From Sphingobacteruim zhuxiongii (lineage in GTDB: Bacteria; Bacteroidota; Bacteroidia; Sphingobacteriales; Sphingobacteriaceae): 64,000 nucleotides of DNA. Both the position numbers and the translations under genes were made by a program. Each line of letters starts with the position of its first letter. Position 1 is the stretch's first letter. The DNA is taken from NCBI RefSeq assembly GCF_009557615.1, contig NZ_CP045652.1:3224001-3288000 (forward strand), written 5' to 3'. The notes under the pieces were generated by a model. It searched no databases and was not told the origin of the DNA. It saw only the letters and a program-made list of their open reading frames with translations. Positions 1 through 9,587 of the stretch are shown piece after piece.

Positions 1-1646
1 AATTGCTCAGGAGCAAGCCATAATGGAAACTGACCTCCGCAATGCTCGATTAACACAGCAACAAAACGCTCAATAGAACCGAAAGGCGCACGGTGAATCA
101 TCACTGGACGATGCTTTTGATTATCAGAACCGGTATATTCTAGCTCGAAACGCTCAGGAAGGTTATAATCCACTTGAATGGTTCCCAACTGCCATTTTCT
201 GCCTAAAGCATCCTTCACCATGAAGTCTAATTTTGGACCATAAAATGCTGCTTCACCATATTCAATTACGGTCGGTAAACCTTTCTCTTCTGCCGACTCA
301 ATAATCGCCGACTCCGCTAAAGCCCAATTCTCATCAGAACCGATATATTTAGTTTTATTTTCAGGGTCACGTAACGAAACCTGCGCTGTAAAATCATGAA
401 ATCCTAAAGCATTGAAAACGTATAAAACCAAATCAATTACTTTTTTAAACTCATCCTTTACTTGATCAGGACGACAGAACAAATGCGCATCATCTTGAGT
501 AAACCCACGAACGCGAGTTAACCCATGTAATTCGCCAGACTGCTCATAGCGATAAACCGTACCAAACTCTGCAAAACGCACTGGCAAGTCCTTGTAAGAA
601 CGAGGTTTTACTTTATAAATCTCACAGTGATGTGGACAGTTCATTGGTTTCAACAAGAATTCCTCGCCTTCAACCGGAGTTTTTATTGGCTGGAACGAAT
701 CCGCGCCGTACTTCTCATAATGACCCGAAGTGATGTACAACTGTTTATGTCCGATATGCGGAGTAACAACAGGTTCATAACCCGCTGCAATCTGTGCACG
801 CTGTAAAAAGTCTTGTAATTTCTGACGAAGCGCTGTCCCTTTAGGTAGCCATAACGGCAAACCCATCCCCACCTTCTCAGAGAAAGCAAATAACTCTAAC
901 TCTCTACCTAATTTACGGTGATCACGTTTCTTCGCTTCTTCGATAAAACGTAAATATTCTGTTAACTCAGATGCTTTCGGGAATGTTACTCCGTAAATAC
1001 GGGTTAACTGCTTACGCGTTTCATCACCTCTCCAATAAGCACCAGCAACATTAGTCAACTTGATGGCTTTAATAACGCCTGTATTTGGAATGTGCGGACC
1101 ACGACATAAATCCGTGAAATTTCCTTGTGAATAGAAAGTAATCTTTCCATCTTCCAAATCCTTAATCAAGTCTAGTTTGTATTCATCGCCTTTCTCAGTA
1201 AAGTAGGCCAAAGCATCAGCCTTAGAAACTGCTTTACGTTCGAAAACCTCTTTTTGCTTAGCCAACTCAAGCATCTTATCCTCAATCTGCTTGAAATCAT
1301 CCGATGAAAACTCACGATCTCCAAAATCTACATCATAGTAGAATCCTGTTTCAATCGACGGACCGATACCAAACTTAACCCCTGGATAAAGTGATTCAAG
1401 AGCTTCTGCTAGCAAGTGCGCAGATGAATGCCAAAAAGTAGATTTCCCTTTGTCATCATTCCACGTCAATAACTTCACTTGTGCATCCGACTCGATAGCG
1501 CGCGACGCATCCCAAACCTCACCATTTACTTCTGCAGCTAAGACATTTCTTGCCAAGCCTTCAGAAATTGATAACGCAACCTGCATAGCAGTTGTGCCTT
1601 TTTCATACTGACGAACTGAACCGTCAGGAAGTGTAATGTTAATCAT
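1..1646 (-). CDS. thrS: Threonyl-tRNA synthetase, 3' end cut by window
   Basis: Class II threonyl-tRNA synthetase, which charges tRNA-Thr in the cytoplasm. It reads leftward from ATG at 1646 and leaves the window after about 548 residues, so the C-terminal anticodon-binding domain is not visible. In order the protein shows a TGS domain (opening [19 protein letters not shown]), an editing domain with the HxxxH metal motif (HSSAH, followed by LLAEAL), and the class II core, including [11 protein letters not shown] and then [16 protein letters not shown] at the window edge. The order and spacing match bacterial ThrRS of about 640 residues. A -7 element at 1744-1751 implies a leader of about 90 nt. 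I see no T-box. The family call is secure; only the 3' end is unknown. Confidence 0.97.
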   Translation of the reverse strand, partial: MINITLPDGSVRQYEKGTTAMQVALSISEGLARNVLAAEVNGEVWDASRAIESDAQVKLLTWNDDKGKSTFWHSSAHLLAEALESLYPGVKFGIGPSIETGFYYDVDFGDREFSSDDFKQIEDKMLELAKQKEVFERKAVSKADALAYFTEKGDEYKLDLIKDLEDGKITFYSQGNFTDLCRGPHIPNTGVIKAIKLTNVAGAYWRGDETRKQLTRIYGVTFPKASELTEYLRFIEEAKKRDHRKLGRELELFAFSEKVGMGLPLWLPKGTALRQKLQDFLQRAQIAAGYEPVVTPHIGHKQLYITSGHYEKYGADSFQPIKTPVEGEEFLLKPMNCPHHCEIYKVKPRSYKDLPVRFAEFGTVYRYEQSGELHGLTRVRGFTQDDAHLFCRPDQVKDEFKKVIDLVLYVFNALGFHDFTAQVSLRDPENKTKYIGSDENWALAESAIIESAEEKGLPTVIEYGEAAFYGPKLDFMVKDALGRKWQLGTIQVDYNLPERFELEYTGSDNQKHRPVMIHRAPFGSIERFVAVLIEHCGGQFPLWLAPEQ

Positions 1647-1743
1647 GTACAACTATGATTTTTTATTTGTGTAAAAATTTGTAAGCTCGCCAATGTTCAC
1701 AATTACATTGAATTTTATAAACTTACCTGAATTAATCGAGGTA

Positions 1744-1751
1744 CAAAAATA
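1744..1751 (-). promoter_or_regulatory. -7 promoter element for thrS
   Basis: On the minus strand this reads TATTTTTG, an exact match to the Bacteroidota -7 consensus TAnnTTTG. No TTTG is seen 19-21 nt upstream, so the -33 half is weak. Transcription would start near 1740. Confidence 0.4.
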
Positions 1752-2201
1752 CGGAATATTTCGGGTTAAAAAAAGAAAACTGAACGGGTATTTAACACCT
1801 TTCGAAAAGCTTTAAGAATTATTTTAGCACACTTATTTTCAGACTCCTTTAAATTGGGATCAGCATTATCAAAATACGATCAACGAACCAAATCTTAATC
1901 CCCAAAAAGAAGCTAAAAGGAAGGATGCCATAGCTTAAAAAATCTTTGCAAGATCCCTTAGAACCATCTCGAATGACCAAGCAATCCTCCGTCGTGAATT
2001 TAGCATTTTCAAATCCTTCCTGTTACAAAAATCTCTATTCGATTACAGTGAAAGCAGTAGGCAAACGAATCTATATGCTACAGATGTTGAAAGGAAACCA
2101 TTCCGCAATCTTCGAAGGTGTCACGAAGGAAAGTCAAAGAATGCTCTTCCTTAGGCATTAGCGGTCCAAAGTGAACCTTCGTATTTCTATACATTTTTTC
2201 T
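1752..2201. other. Intergenic region with no recognised gene
   Basis: Between the thrS promoter and the queE promoter. A 71-codon reading frame (1946-2161, +) has no recognisable motif, no good start context and a composition unlike its neighbours, so I do not call it. The stretch may hold decayed sequence, but I cannot identify a parent gene. Confidence 0.5.
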
Positions 2202-2209
2202 TACTTTTG
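2202..2209 (+). promoter_or_regulatory. -7 promoter element deciding the queE start
   Basis: TACTTTTG fits TAnnTTTG. It lies inside a 5' extension of the queE frame that opens with GTG at 2171. Transcription would start near 2213, downstream of that GTG, so ATG 2228 is the likely start. Confidence 0.5.
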
Positions 2210-2227
2210 CAGCTCTATTTCAGCGTT

Positions 2228-2851
2228 ATGTCAAATCAAGTTCCAGAAGATGGCAACATGCTTCCTTTAATGGAAGAATTCTACACAATACAAGGCGAAG
2301 GGTATCATACGGGCAAAGCGGCTTATTTTATCCGTTTAGGTGGTTGTGATGTAGGCTGCCATTGGTGTGATGTGAAAGAAAGTTGGGATGCCAATTTGCA
2401 CCCGCTTACTTCTGCTGAGCAAATCGTTGCAAATGCTTTAAAATATCCTGCAAAAACGGTAGTTATCACAGGTGGAGAGCCATTGCTTTACAACCTAACT
2501 TACCTAACGCAGAAGCTTCGTGAAGCAGGAATTCAGATTTTTCTAGAAACTTCAGGAGCATATCCATTGACAGGCTACTGGGATTGGATCTGTCTTTCAC
2601 CAAAGAAATTCAAAGGACCGCGTCAAGACGTCTTAGCGGCAGCTGGAGAATTGAAAGTGATTGTCTTCAACAAGAGTGATTTTGAATGGGCGGAAGAACA
2701 TGCCAAATTTGTAGGTAAAAACTGTAAGTTATATCTGCAACCGGAATGGTCTAAAGCAAGCGAAATGACTCCCTTGATTATCGATTACGTAAAGGATAAT
2801 CCGAAGTGGGAGATTTCATTGCAGACACATAAATACCTTAATATTCCTTAA
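2228..2851 (+). CDS. queE: 7-carboxy-7-deazaguanine synthase (radical SAM)
   Basis: QueE converts 6-carboxy-tetrahydropterin to 7-carboxy-7-deazaguanine on the way to queuosine in tRNA. The 207-residue protein carries the radical-SAM cluster motif CxxxCxxC (C40, C44, C47 in GGCDVGCHWCD), preceded by the family hallmark FYTIQGEGYHTG. ITGGEP at about residues 80-85 fits the SAM-binding GGEP motif. The frame is open back to GTG 2171, but a -7 promoter element at 2202-2209 lies in that extension and the conserved protein begins after MSNQ, so ATG 2228 is preferred. No other queuosine genes are visible; the next gene, 32 nt downstream, is an unrelated OmpA protein. Confidence 0.93.
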   Translation: MSNQVPEDGNMLPLMEEFYTIQGEGYHTGKAAYFIRLGGCDVGCHWCDVKESWDANLHPLTSAEQIVANALKYPAKTVVITGGEPLLYNLTYLTQKLREAGIQIFLETSGAYPLTGYWDWICLSPKKFKGPRQDVLAAAGELKVIVFNKSDFEWAEEHAKFVGKNCKLYLQPEWSKASEMTPLIIDYVKDNPKWEISLQTHKYLNIP

Positions 2852-2883
2852 TATTTACGAATAATGCTTAGTTTTAAACTGCT

Positions 2884-4782
2884 ATGCAGCTAAAAAAACT
2901 AAGTATTTATTGTTTTCTCTTATTGCTTTTAGCTTTAGGCGGGCAGAGCTATGCGCAAGCGCCTTCTGCCGTCCGGAAGGCTCAACAAGCCTACCTCGAA
3001 GCAGGCAAAGCACTTGGTCAAAATCAGCTGGCTCAAGCGGCAGATTGGCTGGAAAAAGCAACAAAGGCAGACCCTTCATTTGCAACCGCCTTTCAACAAT
3101 TAGGTGATGTTTACAAGAAAATGGAACGATATCAGCAGGCAATTACGGCTTATGAGCACGTCCTATCAGTAAATCCTTCTTTAACTTCATTGACTTATTT
3201 TGGCCTCGGCGAATCTTACTTGGTAATAGGCAACTATACCCAAGCGAGCAACAATTTTCAACAATATCAACTGAAGGGCAAGCTTTCAGAAAAAAGCACA
3301 CAACTTGTCGATAAGTACCTCGCTGATTGTGCCTTCTCCTTAAAACACCTCAACGACGAAAGTTCCGGATTAATTGCGTTATCAACAGCGATAAACACGG
3401 ATAAAGATGAATATTACCCAAAGCTCACCGCAGATAATGCACGTATTATATTTACTCGGAAAGAGAATAACCAAGAGAATTTCTACGAGAGCCTTTTAAC
3501 AGGCGATCAATGGAGCGAAGCCATTAAATTGCCAGAACCCATCAATACTGCGAAATTTAACGAAGGGGCTCATTGCATTTCACCTGACGGCAAATACTTA
3601 TTTTTTACTGGCTGCAATCGTCCGGACGGATTGGGAAGTTGTGATCTATATGTCTCTAAGAAAGAAAACGGAACATGGAGTGATCCATTTAATTTGGGAC
3701 CAGGAATCAATACACGAGGATGGGAATCACAACCAGCAATATCTGCCGATGGAAAAACCCTTTACTTTGTTAGCAATCGAGCCGGCGGACAAGGCAGTTA
3801 TGATATCTGGAAAGCAACGTTATTAGCCGATGGTAAATGGTCTAGTCCAGTCAATCTTGGGCCAGAAATCAACTCACCCTACGACGAAGGAGCACCTTAT
3901 TTGCATGCAGACAATAAAACCCTTTATTTTTCATCCAACGGCTGGCCTGGATTTGGAAAGAATGATATCTTTCAATCGACCCTGAGTAATAACGGCCAAT
4001 GGAGTACACCCGAAAATCTCGGTCCGGCAATCAATAACTATCTAGATCAGCGATCCTTTCATGTGAGCTTAGATGGAAGCATTGCTCACTTGGCTTCACA
4101 AGATCAAGCGCAGCAATGGGATATTTATCGATTTGATTTCCCGAAGGAAAAGCGAGCTCCTGCAATTGCATATATTGCCGGATTTGTCTTCGACAAGGCA
4201 AACAAAAAACCATTGGACGCAAGTATTCGTGTGACCAACACCAACACGAAGGAGCTTGTCTTTGAAAGAAAAAGTGATTATCTAGATGGGGGGTTCATCG
4301 CAGTCCTGCCGGTCGGATCCAACTATGCTGTACATATTCAAAAAGAAGGCTACTTATTCGATTCAAAACAATACGCTTTAGATAAAGAAGAGTTCGCGAA
4401 TAAGCATTTTCAGGATAGTATTTTTCTAGAACCTATTCTCGCAGGCGCTATCGCAACCCTTCGGAACATTTATTTCGACGTTAATAAATTTGAAATTCTT
4501 TCTAGTTCGGAAAGCGAGTTAGACCTCCTCCTCAAGTTATTAGAAAGCAATCCTAAACTGTCGATTGAGATCGCTGGACATACGGATAACACAGGTAATA
4601 AAAATACGAATCAAATACTCTCGGAACAAAGGGCACAGTCTGTTGCGAATTGGCTAAAGGCAAAGGGTATCGCTTCTGCCCGATTGGAGGTAAAGGGCTA
4701 TGGCGATAGTAAACCTATTGCTCCGAACACTTCTGAAGAAGGAAAACAAAGCAATAGGCGTACAGAATTTATAGTGAAATAA
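2884..4782 (+). CDS. OmpA-family protein with TPR and PD40 repeats
   Basis: Exported envelope protein of 632 residues, probably anchored to peptidoglycan by its C-terminus. In order: a signal peptide (residues 1-25, ending SYAQ), TPR-like helices (about 28-150), a beta-propeller of PD40/WD40-like repeats (about 170-420, with recurring SPDGKYLFFT and SADGKTLYFVSN strands), a carboxypeptidase-regulatory-like beta domain (about 428-510) and an OmpA-like domain (about 525-632) with GHTDNTGN, an LSEQRAQSVANWL helix and the final NRRTEF. This architecture is common in Bacteroidota, and some relatives are linked to gliding or type IX secretion. No such genes are adjacent, so its partner is unknown. 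Confidence 0.9.
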   Translation: MQLKKLSIYCFLLLLLALGGQSYAQAPSAVRKAQQAYLEAGKALGQNQLAQAADWLEKATKADPSFATAFQQLGDVYKKMERYQQAITAYEHVLSVNPSLTSLTYFGLGESYLVIGNYTQASNNFQQYQLKGKLSEKSTQLVDKYLADCAFSLKHLNDESSGLIALSTAINTDKDEYYPKLTADNARIIFTRKENNQENFYESLLTGDQWSEAIKLPEPINTAKFNEGAHCISPDGKYLFFTGCNRPDGLGSCDLYVSKKENGTWSDPFNLGPGINTRGWESQPAISADGKTLYFVSNRAGGQGSYDIWKATLLADGKWSSPVNLGPEINSPYDEGAPYLHADNKTLYFSSNGWPGFGKNDIFQSTLSNNGQWSTPENLGPAINNYLDQRSFHVSLDGSIAHLASQDQAQQWDIYRFDFPKEKRAPAIAYIAGFVFDKANKKPLDASIRVTNTNTKELVFERKSDYLDGGFIAVLPVGSNYAVHIQKEGYLFDSKQYALDKEEFANKHFQDSIFLEPILAGAIATLRNIYFDVNKFEILSSSESELDLLLKLLESNPKLSIEIAGHTDNTGNKNTNQILSEQRAQSVANWLKAKGIASARLEVKGYGDSKPIAPNTSEEGKQSNRRTEFIVK

Positions 4783-4792
4783 TATCGACAAT

Positions 4793-5869
4793 TTAATTAG
4801 GTAACATGATCGTGCGTCCGGTCTTCACCGATTCGTCACACGCTACCGCAATTTGCAAACTATTGAGTGCATCTTGCATAGACTTGGATAAATCAAGATT
4901 TTCTTGAATCGCTTTTAAGAAAAAGCGCTGCTCTCTGTTACAGAGTTCCTGATGATCGGGCTCATCCGTTAAATCAATCCACTCGTCGGCACGAGTAAAC
5001 TCGTTTTTTTCATCAATATTGGCGTAGTGAACTTTCAACGATTCCGCTTTTGAGTGTGCATCGATAGAGTCTGAGTTTCCAGCTTTACTACCTTCCTTCG
5101 CGACGATAGAAACGCAACCTTTCGGCCCGATAACGTCTTTGACAAAGAATGCTGTTTCACTCACCATTGGACCCCACCCTGCTTCATACCACCCAACACT
5201 ACCATTATCAAAACGAATTTGCAGTTGACCGTAGTTATAGTTATCGATAGAGATATCGTCGGTAAGACGCGCACCTATAGCTGAAACTGAAATTGGCTTC
5301 GCCTCGGTCATTTGACACATCACGTCGATGTAGTGCACACCACAATCTACGATAGGACTTAAGCTTTTCATCAGATTTCTATGCACATCCCACATGTAGC
5401 CATGACTTTGCTGATTGAGATTCATGCGCATCACTAGGGGACTACCCATACTTTTGGCTACCTCAATGAATTTCATCCATGAAGGATGATGACGCAATAT
5501 ATAACCTACAACTAATTTCTTATTTGAACGAACAGCGGCATCTAGCACACGTTGCGCTCCCTCAACCGTATCCGCTACAGGCTTTTCGATAAACACGTGG
5601 GCACCTGCTTCAAAAGATTTAATTGCATAATCTTCATGCGTATCTGGATAAGTCGATATGCAAACCGCATCTGGTTTCGTTGCAGCTAAAGCGTTCTCAA
5701 ATTCATCGAAAAGCGGATAGTCTGCTCCTAACTTTGTATTTAATTCTCTTTTGGAATTTCCACGAGACACAAGTCCTACGATTTCAAACCCCTCCATTTC
5801 ATGATAGGCACGCCCATGAGACGCCCCCATATTTCCACATCCTACAACAAGGATTCTAATTTTTCCCAT
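4793..5869 (-). CDS. Gfo/Idh/MocA family oxidoreductase (cytoplasmic)
   Basis: Predicted NAD(P)-dependent sugar or inositol dehydrogenase of 358 residues. The N-terminal Rossmann fold opens IRILVVGCGNMGASHGRAYH (the GxGxxG-type nucleotide site), followed by the EKPVADT motif (Lys of the conserved EKP) and a C-terminal alpha/beta domain holding a DCGVHYIDVM histidine segment. The frame is open back to 5935, but that would overlap the upstream gene and the conserved fold starts at MGKIR, so ATG 5869 is chosen. It lies 11 nt behind a second Gfo/Idh/MocA gene on the same strand, so the two are probably co-transcribed. The substrate cannot be told from sequence. Confidence 0.88.
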   Translation of the reverse strand: MGKIRILVVGCGNMGASHGRAYHEMEGFEIVGLVSRGNSKRELNTKLGADYPLFDEFENALAATKPDAVCISTYPDTHEDYAIKSFEAGAHVFIEKPVADTVEGAQRVLDAAVRSNKKLVVGYILRHHPSWMKFIEVAKSMGSPLVMRMNLNQQSHGYMWDVHRNLMKSLSPIVDCGVHYIDVMCQMTEAKPISVSAIGARLTDDISIDNYNYGQLQIRFDNGSVGWYEAGWGPMVSETAFFVKDVIGPKGCVSIVAKEGSKAGNSDSIDAHSKAESLKVHYANIDEKNEFTRADEWIDLTDEPDHQELCNREQRFFLKAIQENLDLSKSMQDALNSLQIAVACDESVKTGRTIMLPN

Positions 5870-5880
5870 CAATAATATAA

Positions 5881-7140
5881 TTAACTCTCGTGTCCTGGTC
5901 TTGGTATTTTTGCGGTGTCTAAGCCCATCTCCCAATTATAGCCATCGGATTTCGGTCCATAGGTCTTAGTTGAATTTAAGATTTGATCTAATGAAATTGC
6001 TTTCCCTGTATAGGCTGCTTCTCTCGCCCAAATAGCGAGCATTGTTGAGTCGGCCATGGTATCGCCATCGTTAATAACCTGCTTGTTGCGAATCGCTGCA
6101 AATAGTTCATCATGTTGCGTTTGATACATATTGTTCATCTTCCCTTGGAATTTCCATGGGTTTTGACCGTTTATTACATAGCTACTTAACATAGCAACTT
6201 GTAGATTGCCCTTATTTCCTATCGCTTCGACTGTATTTCTACCCTGCGTACCGTTTTGCTGGCGTCCAAAGTGGAAACCTTTTAAGCCATCTCCATAGTC
6301 AAACTCTATTGCAAAGTGATCGAATACATTTCCAAACTCGGTCCAAGGCTTACTTTGACGTCCGCCAGTTCCTGTTACAGTCTTAGGTAATTTATCGCCC
6401 AGCATCCAAGACATGAAGTCAATACTATGAATGGTTTGTTCAACGATGATATCACCAGAATAACGCTGATAATAAAACCAGTTGCGTAATTGATCTTGCA
6501 AATCAGTCCAAGATGCTTGTCTAGGTTTTTGCGTTAATTCGCCTCCTAAACGGAAAGTACTCAACGCGTAAATATCTCCGATATTCCCTGCGTGTACAAG
6601 CTTTGCCAGCTCGCGATTGGGCACTGAATATCTGAAGCAAAATCCTGCTACGATATTGAGCTTCTTCTCTTTTGCAAGTTTGACACTTTCACGAACGGAG
6701 TGAACTCCTGGAATATCAACAGCCATTGGCTTCTCACAAAAGATGTGTTTTCCTTTTTTTACGGCTTCAGCCAAATGATCGGGACGAAAACATGGAGGTG
6801 ATGCTAATAAAACTACATCTACATCACTAGCAATTAGATCCTTGTAGGCCTCAAAACCAACATATTTACGCTTTTCATCGACCTTAACCTTGTCTTTGTG
6901 ACCTTCTTTTAATGCCGCTAAAGCAGTTTCAATTTGGTCAGGAAAGATATCGGCAAGGGCAACAAGTTCAGCATCTGGGTCGGCTGCTAAGGCCTGAAAA
7001 GCAGCGCCAGTACCTCGACCACCACAGCCGATTAATCCGACCTTAATTTTCTTCTTAAGTTCAAATTGCGGAGTTGGGAAATCTAGTGTGGAGGTTCCTA
7101 GTAGCACACCGCTACTTTTGAGAAAATTCCTACGGTCCAT
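5881..7140 (-). CDS. Gfo/Idh/MocA family protein with twin-arginine leader
   Basis: A 419-residue protein starting MDRRNFLKSSGVLLGTS, a twin-arginine (Tat) type leader with RRxFLK. After it comes a Rossmann nucleotide site (VGLIGCGGRGTG) and an EKPMAVD motif, as in exported Gfo/Idh/MocA proteins of Bacteroidota and some GH109-like glycosidases that use bound NAD. The hydrophobic part of the leader is short, so export is likely but not certain. It is first in a two-gene unit with the leaderless relative at 4793-5869, suggesting one carbohydrate handled on both sides of the inner membrane (inference). The divergent neighbour is a DUF819 membrane protein 116 nt away. Confidence 0.87.
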   Translation of the reverse strand: MDRRNFLKSSGVLLGTSTLDFPTPQFELKKKIKVGLIGCGGRGTGAAFQALAADPDAELVALADIFPDQIETALAALKEGHKDKVKVDEKRKYVGFEAYKDLIASDVDVVLLASPPCFRPDHLAEAVKKGKHIFCEKPMAVDIPGVHSVRESVKLAKEKKLNIVAGFCFRYSVPNRELAKLVHAGNIGDIYALSTFRLGGELTQKPRQASWTDLQDQLRNWFYYQRYSGDIIVEQTIHSIDFMSWMLGDKLPKTVTGTGGRQSKPWTEFGNVFDHFAIEFDYGDGLKGFHFGRQQNGTQGRNTVEAIGNKGNLQVAMLSSYVINGQNPWKFQGKMNNMYQTQHDELFAAIRNKQVINDGDTMADSTMLAIWAREAAYTGKAISLDQILNSTKTYGPKSDGYNWEMGLDTAKIPRPGHES

Positions 7141-7256
7141 TATGATATTTTTATGTAGATCTAGTTTATGATTAGTTCTTGTAAATTAAGATTTTTTGAA
7201 CGATTACTCGGTAGAATTATCTAATTTCACAGCAAAATAACAATTATTACAAATTT

Positions 7257-8522
7257 ATGCAAATTTCTACCCCTGAAGCAGAACCTCTTATCACGAACAC
7301 CGCCGTAGTTTTAGGCCTGTTGATGACGATCTTAGGTCTCGTATTTTACAGTTCAAATCTGTCGAATAAATACATCAAGGGATTTTATAACATCATCCCT
7401 CCCTTGTTATTATGTTATTTCCTTCCCGGCTTATTAAACTCATTCAATGTGTTTGATGGGGAGAATTCACCGTTAACATCTATCGGTAGCCGTTACTTTC
7501 TTCCTGCATGTTTAATTCTTTTTATCATCAATTTAGATTTGAAGGAAATGTGGGCATTGCGAAAGCGTGCTGGCTTAATGTTTATCACGGGAACCGTTGG
7601 TATTGTCCTCGGAGGTCCTTTAGCCGTATTTTTAACCTCGTTGGTCGCTCCACAAGTCGTTGGAGGTGCTGGTCCCGATGAAGTATGGCGTGGTTTAGGT
7701 GCATTAGCAGGCTCGTGGATTGGTGGTTCGGCTAATCAAGTGGCGTTAAAAGAAATACTAAAGCCCTCTCCTAATTTGTTTTCTTCGATCATTGCTGTCG
7801 ACGTATTTGTCGCTTATATCTGGATGGCATTTCTATTATATGGTGCTGGGAAAGTTGCAAAATTCAACGCATTCTTTAAAGCCGATGATGATGACGTCGA
7901 ACAGTTAAAAGAACGAATGGATGCTAAATCAAAGGCAAACAGTAAAATTCCTGATACTAAAGATTTAATCCTCATGATCGCCATCGCTTTCGGAGGAACA
8001 GGCTTGGCAACCTTTATCTCTGAGCCATTAGCGGCCTTCATGAAGACAAATTATCCGCAACTAGAGTCCTTTTCATTGACAAGCGACTTCTTCTGGATTA
8101 TTTTATTTGCAACTATAATTGGTATCGCAATATCTTTTACACCGGCAAAGAAACTGGAATACGCAGGAGCATCTAAAGTGGGGAGCGTCTTCTTATATGT
8201 ATTAATTACGACAATCGGTATGCAAATGGATATTCTTGCGATCCTTAGCAACCCGGGATTGTTTGTCGTTGGAATGATTTGGATGTCGTTCCACGCATTA
8301 CTTCTACTAATCGTTGGAAAAATATTTAAAGTGCCATTCTTCTATTTTGCAGTAGGGAGCATGGCTAATGTTGGTGGTGTCGCTTCCGCATCGGTTACCT
8401 CCGCAGCGTTCCACCCTTCATTAATTTCTGTAGGCGTCATACTGGCTGTATTCGGATATGCCATTGGAACCTATGCAGGATGGCTAACAGCAGTATTGAT
8501 GCAATTAGTATCTCCAATCTAG
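7257..8522 (+). CDS. DUF819 family membrane protein
   Basis: Polytopic inner-membrane protein of 421 residues with about ten or eleven hydrophobic segments, Gly-rich turns (ALAGSWIGGSANQVALKE, and VGSMANVGGVASASVTS near the C-terminus) and one charged cytoplasmic loop around residues 205-235. The pattern matches DUF819 (YjcL-like), an uncharacterised family of presumed transporters. It is transcribed divergently from the Gfo/Idh/MocA pair, so a role in uptake for that pathway is possible but only inferred. A strong intrinsic terminator follows directly, so it looks monocistronic. Confidence 0.85.
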   Translation: MQISTPEAEPLITNTAVVLGLLMTILGLVFYSSNLSNKYIKGFYNIIPPLLLCYFLPGLLNSFNVFDGENSPLTSIGSRYFLPACLILFIINLDLKEMWALRKRAGLMFITGTVGIVLGGPLAVFLTSLVAPQVVGGAGPDEVWRGLGALAGSWIGGSANQVALKEILKPSPNLFSSIIAVDVFVAYIWMAFLLYGAGKVAKFNAFFKADDDDVEQLKERMDAKSKANSKIPDTKDLILMIAIAFGGTGLATFISEPLAAFMKTNYPQLESFSLTSDFFWIILFATIIGIAISFTPAKKLEYAGASKVGSVFLYVLITTIGMQMDILAILSNPGLFVVGMIWMSFHALLLLIVGKIFKVPFFYFAVGSMANVGGVASASVTSAAFHPSLISVGVILAVFGYAIGTYAGWLTAVLMQLVSPI

Positions 8523-8543
8523 CATATCAGTTTGTCTATAAAT

Positions 8544-8582
8544 AAAGAGCCTATCTCGAATGAGATAGGCTCTTTGTTTTTA
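8544..8582 (+). terminator. Intrinsic terminator after the DUF819 gene
   Basis: Perfect 14-bp stem (8544-8557 with 8562-8575), 4-nt loop GAAT, followed by a T-rich run. Confidence 0.9.
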
Positions 8583-8792
8583 CAGAACATCAATCAACAT
8601 CTGACAGATTGTTTTAGAAGTTACTGAAATAAAAAGATGTTCTACATTTTTAGATAATCTTTTTAATTATTATTTTATTATTTAAGTATTTAAATTATAT
8701 TTAACACATAAAACGCAAGCTTTATTTAATATACAAGAAATAAATATAGCAATGATAAGAAAATACATGTTAAATAAAACAACTATCTAATT
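8583..8792. other. Very AT-rich spacer upstream of the small-protein cassette
   Basis: No gene seen. The base composition is clearly more AT-rich than its neighbours, as often at the edge of accessory DNA. An 8-bp inverted repeat (8584-8591 with 8636-8643) has 44 nt between its arms and may be chance. Confidence 0.4.
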
Positions 8793-8993
8793 ATGCCAAA
8801 CAGTCAAAAAACAAAGCTTAGTGATAAGAAGAAAAAGCTGCCCTATATAAGTCCCAAAATTACGATGCAGATAGTAGAGACAGAGTGCCTTGATTTCCTC
8901 CCATACTTTACTCAAAACAAACATACTTCCTTACGTTCAAGCGAATCACTAAACTCTAACAAAGCAGAATGTACGCTTCAGAAGAAAAAATAG
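8793..8993 (+). CDS. Small protein, paralogue of the 9363 protein
   Basis: Predicted 66-residue protein with no signal peptide or membrane segment. Its middle (residues 19-36, containing LPYISPKITMQIVETE) aligns without gaps to LQYTKPLITMVIIEIE of the small protein at 9363-9566, the main evidence that it is real. It differs in its tail, which is basic and Ser/Asn-rich (ending LQKKK), where the other has an acidic, Trp-containing tail. It could be a diverged or decaying copy. Function unknown. The position fits small genes with a Y-x-x-P-x-I core that often sit next to fimbrillin-like lipoprotein genes in Bacteroidota (from memory, not checked). Confidence 0.5.
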   Translation: MPNSQKTKLSDKKKKLPYISPKITMQIVETECLDFLPYFTQNKHTSLRSSESLNSNKAECTLQKKK

Positions 8994-9242
8994 ATATTTA
9001 AGAACATATCTTGTTAATTGCTGCAGACTCATTCAGCGAAGCGGTAACATTTGTTATTCTAAACTTGGTAGATCTTTCTGTTTTCTAAAATTTCAATGAA
9101 TTCTTCTAAAAATGGTGTTCAGTTATTGTATTATCCCTGAAAAGAACATTTCAATCACACGACTAAACCAAGTATTAATTCTTACATAATTAAACCAAAA
9201 CAACAATTACCAACTCAACAGAACAACTTTATTTCTATTAAG
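8994..9242. other. Spacer between the two small genes, no gene seen
   Basis: AT-rich, with stops in all frames and no convincing coding or RNA gene. A promoter for the downstream unit begins at its right edge. Confidence 0.4.
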
Positions 9243-9272
9243 TTTAATTTTAAAGAAATTTTTATATATTTG
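9243..9272 (+). promoter_or_regulatory. Promoter for the small protein and fimbrillin-like lipoprotein
   Basis: TATATTTG at 9265-9272 is an exact -7 match. TTTA at 9243-9246, 18 nt upstream, is a near match to the -33 element TTTG. Transcription would start near 9276, giving a leader of about 87 nt before ATG 9363. Confidence 0.55.
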
Positions 9273-9362
9273 TATTTCTTTAAAAACACACTTATTAACT
9301 AACACAAAGTATTTCAAGAATGATTTCAGACATTCTTTACTTGCATACAAGACAACAGACGA

Positions 9363-9566
9363 ATGAGTAGCGATATCTCCGAGATTACACAAGTTTGTAA
9401 AAAACGGCTCCAATATACAAAACCATTAATTACCATGGTTATCATAGAGATTGAAGGCAATATTGCAACGTCATCGTCCTTTATTAGTACGGGAGGATCA
9501 AAAGGGGCACCAAAAATAGAAGAATGGGTTGATGAAGAGGGTACCAGTTTTGATCTAGAATTTTAG
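9363..9566 (+). CDS. Small acidic protein preceding a fimbrillin-like lipoprotein
   Basis: A 67-residue protein without signal peptide. Core LQYTKPLITMVIIEIEGN, then a Ser/Gly-rich linker (SSSFISTGGSKG) and an acidic tail with one Trp (EEWVDEEG) ending in DLEF. I recall many small Bacteroidota proteins with this plan (Y-x-x-P-x-I core, then A/T-S-S, then an acidic Trp tail), with no described function. The gene ends 22 nt before the lipoprotein at 9588, and a good promoter lies at 9243-9272, so the two are likely co-transcribed. The paralogous core at 8793 supports the reading frame. Confidence 0.65.
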   Translation: MSSDISEITQVCKKRLQYTKPLITMVIIEIEGNIATSSSFISTGGSKGAPKIEEWVDEEGTSFDLEF

Positions 9567-9587
9567 AAAAAAACCTACGCTAAACAC

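Noticed and set aside
1647-1743. T-box or other riboswitch in the thrS leader
   Set aside because: No T-box sequence or antiterminator fold; T-boxes are not expected in Bacteroidota.
1946-2161. 71-codon plus-strand frame between thrS and queE
   Set aside because: No known motif, no promoter or ribosome-binding context, composition not gene-like. Kept only as unassigned intergenic sequence.
8793-9566. Small proteins as RiPP (modified peptide) precursors
   Set aside because: No modifying enzyme, peptidase-transporter or leader cleavage motif is present nearby; left as unknown.
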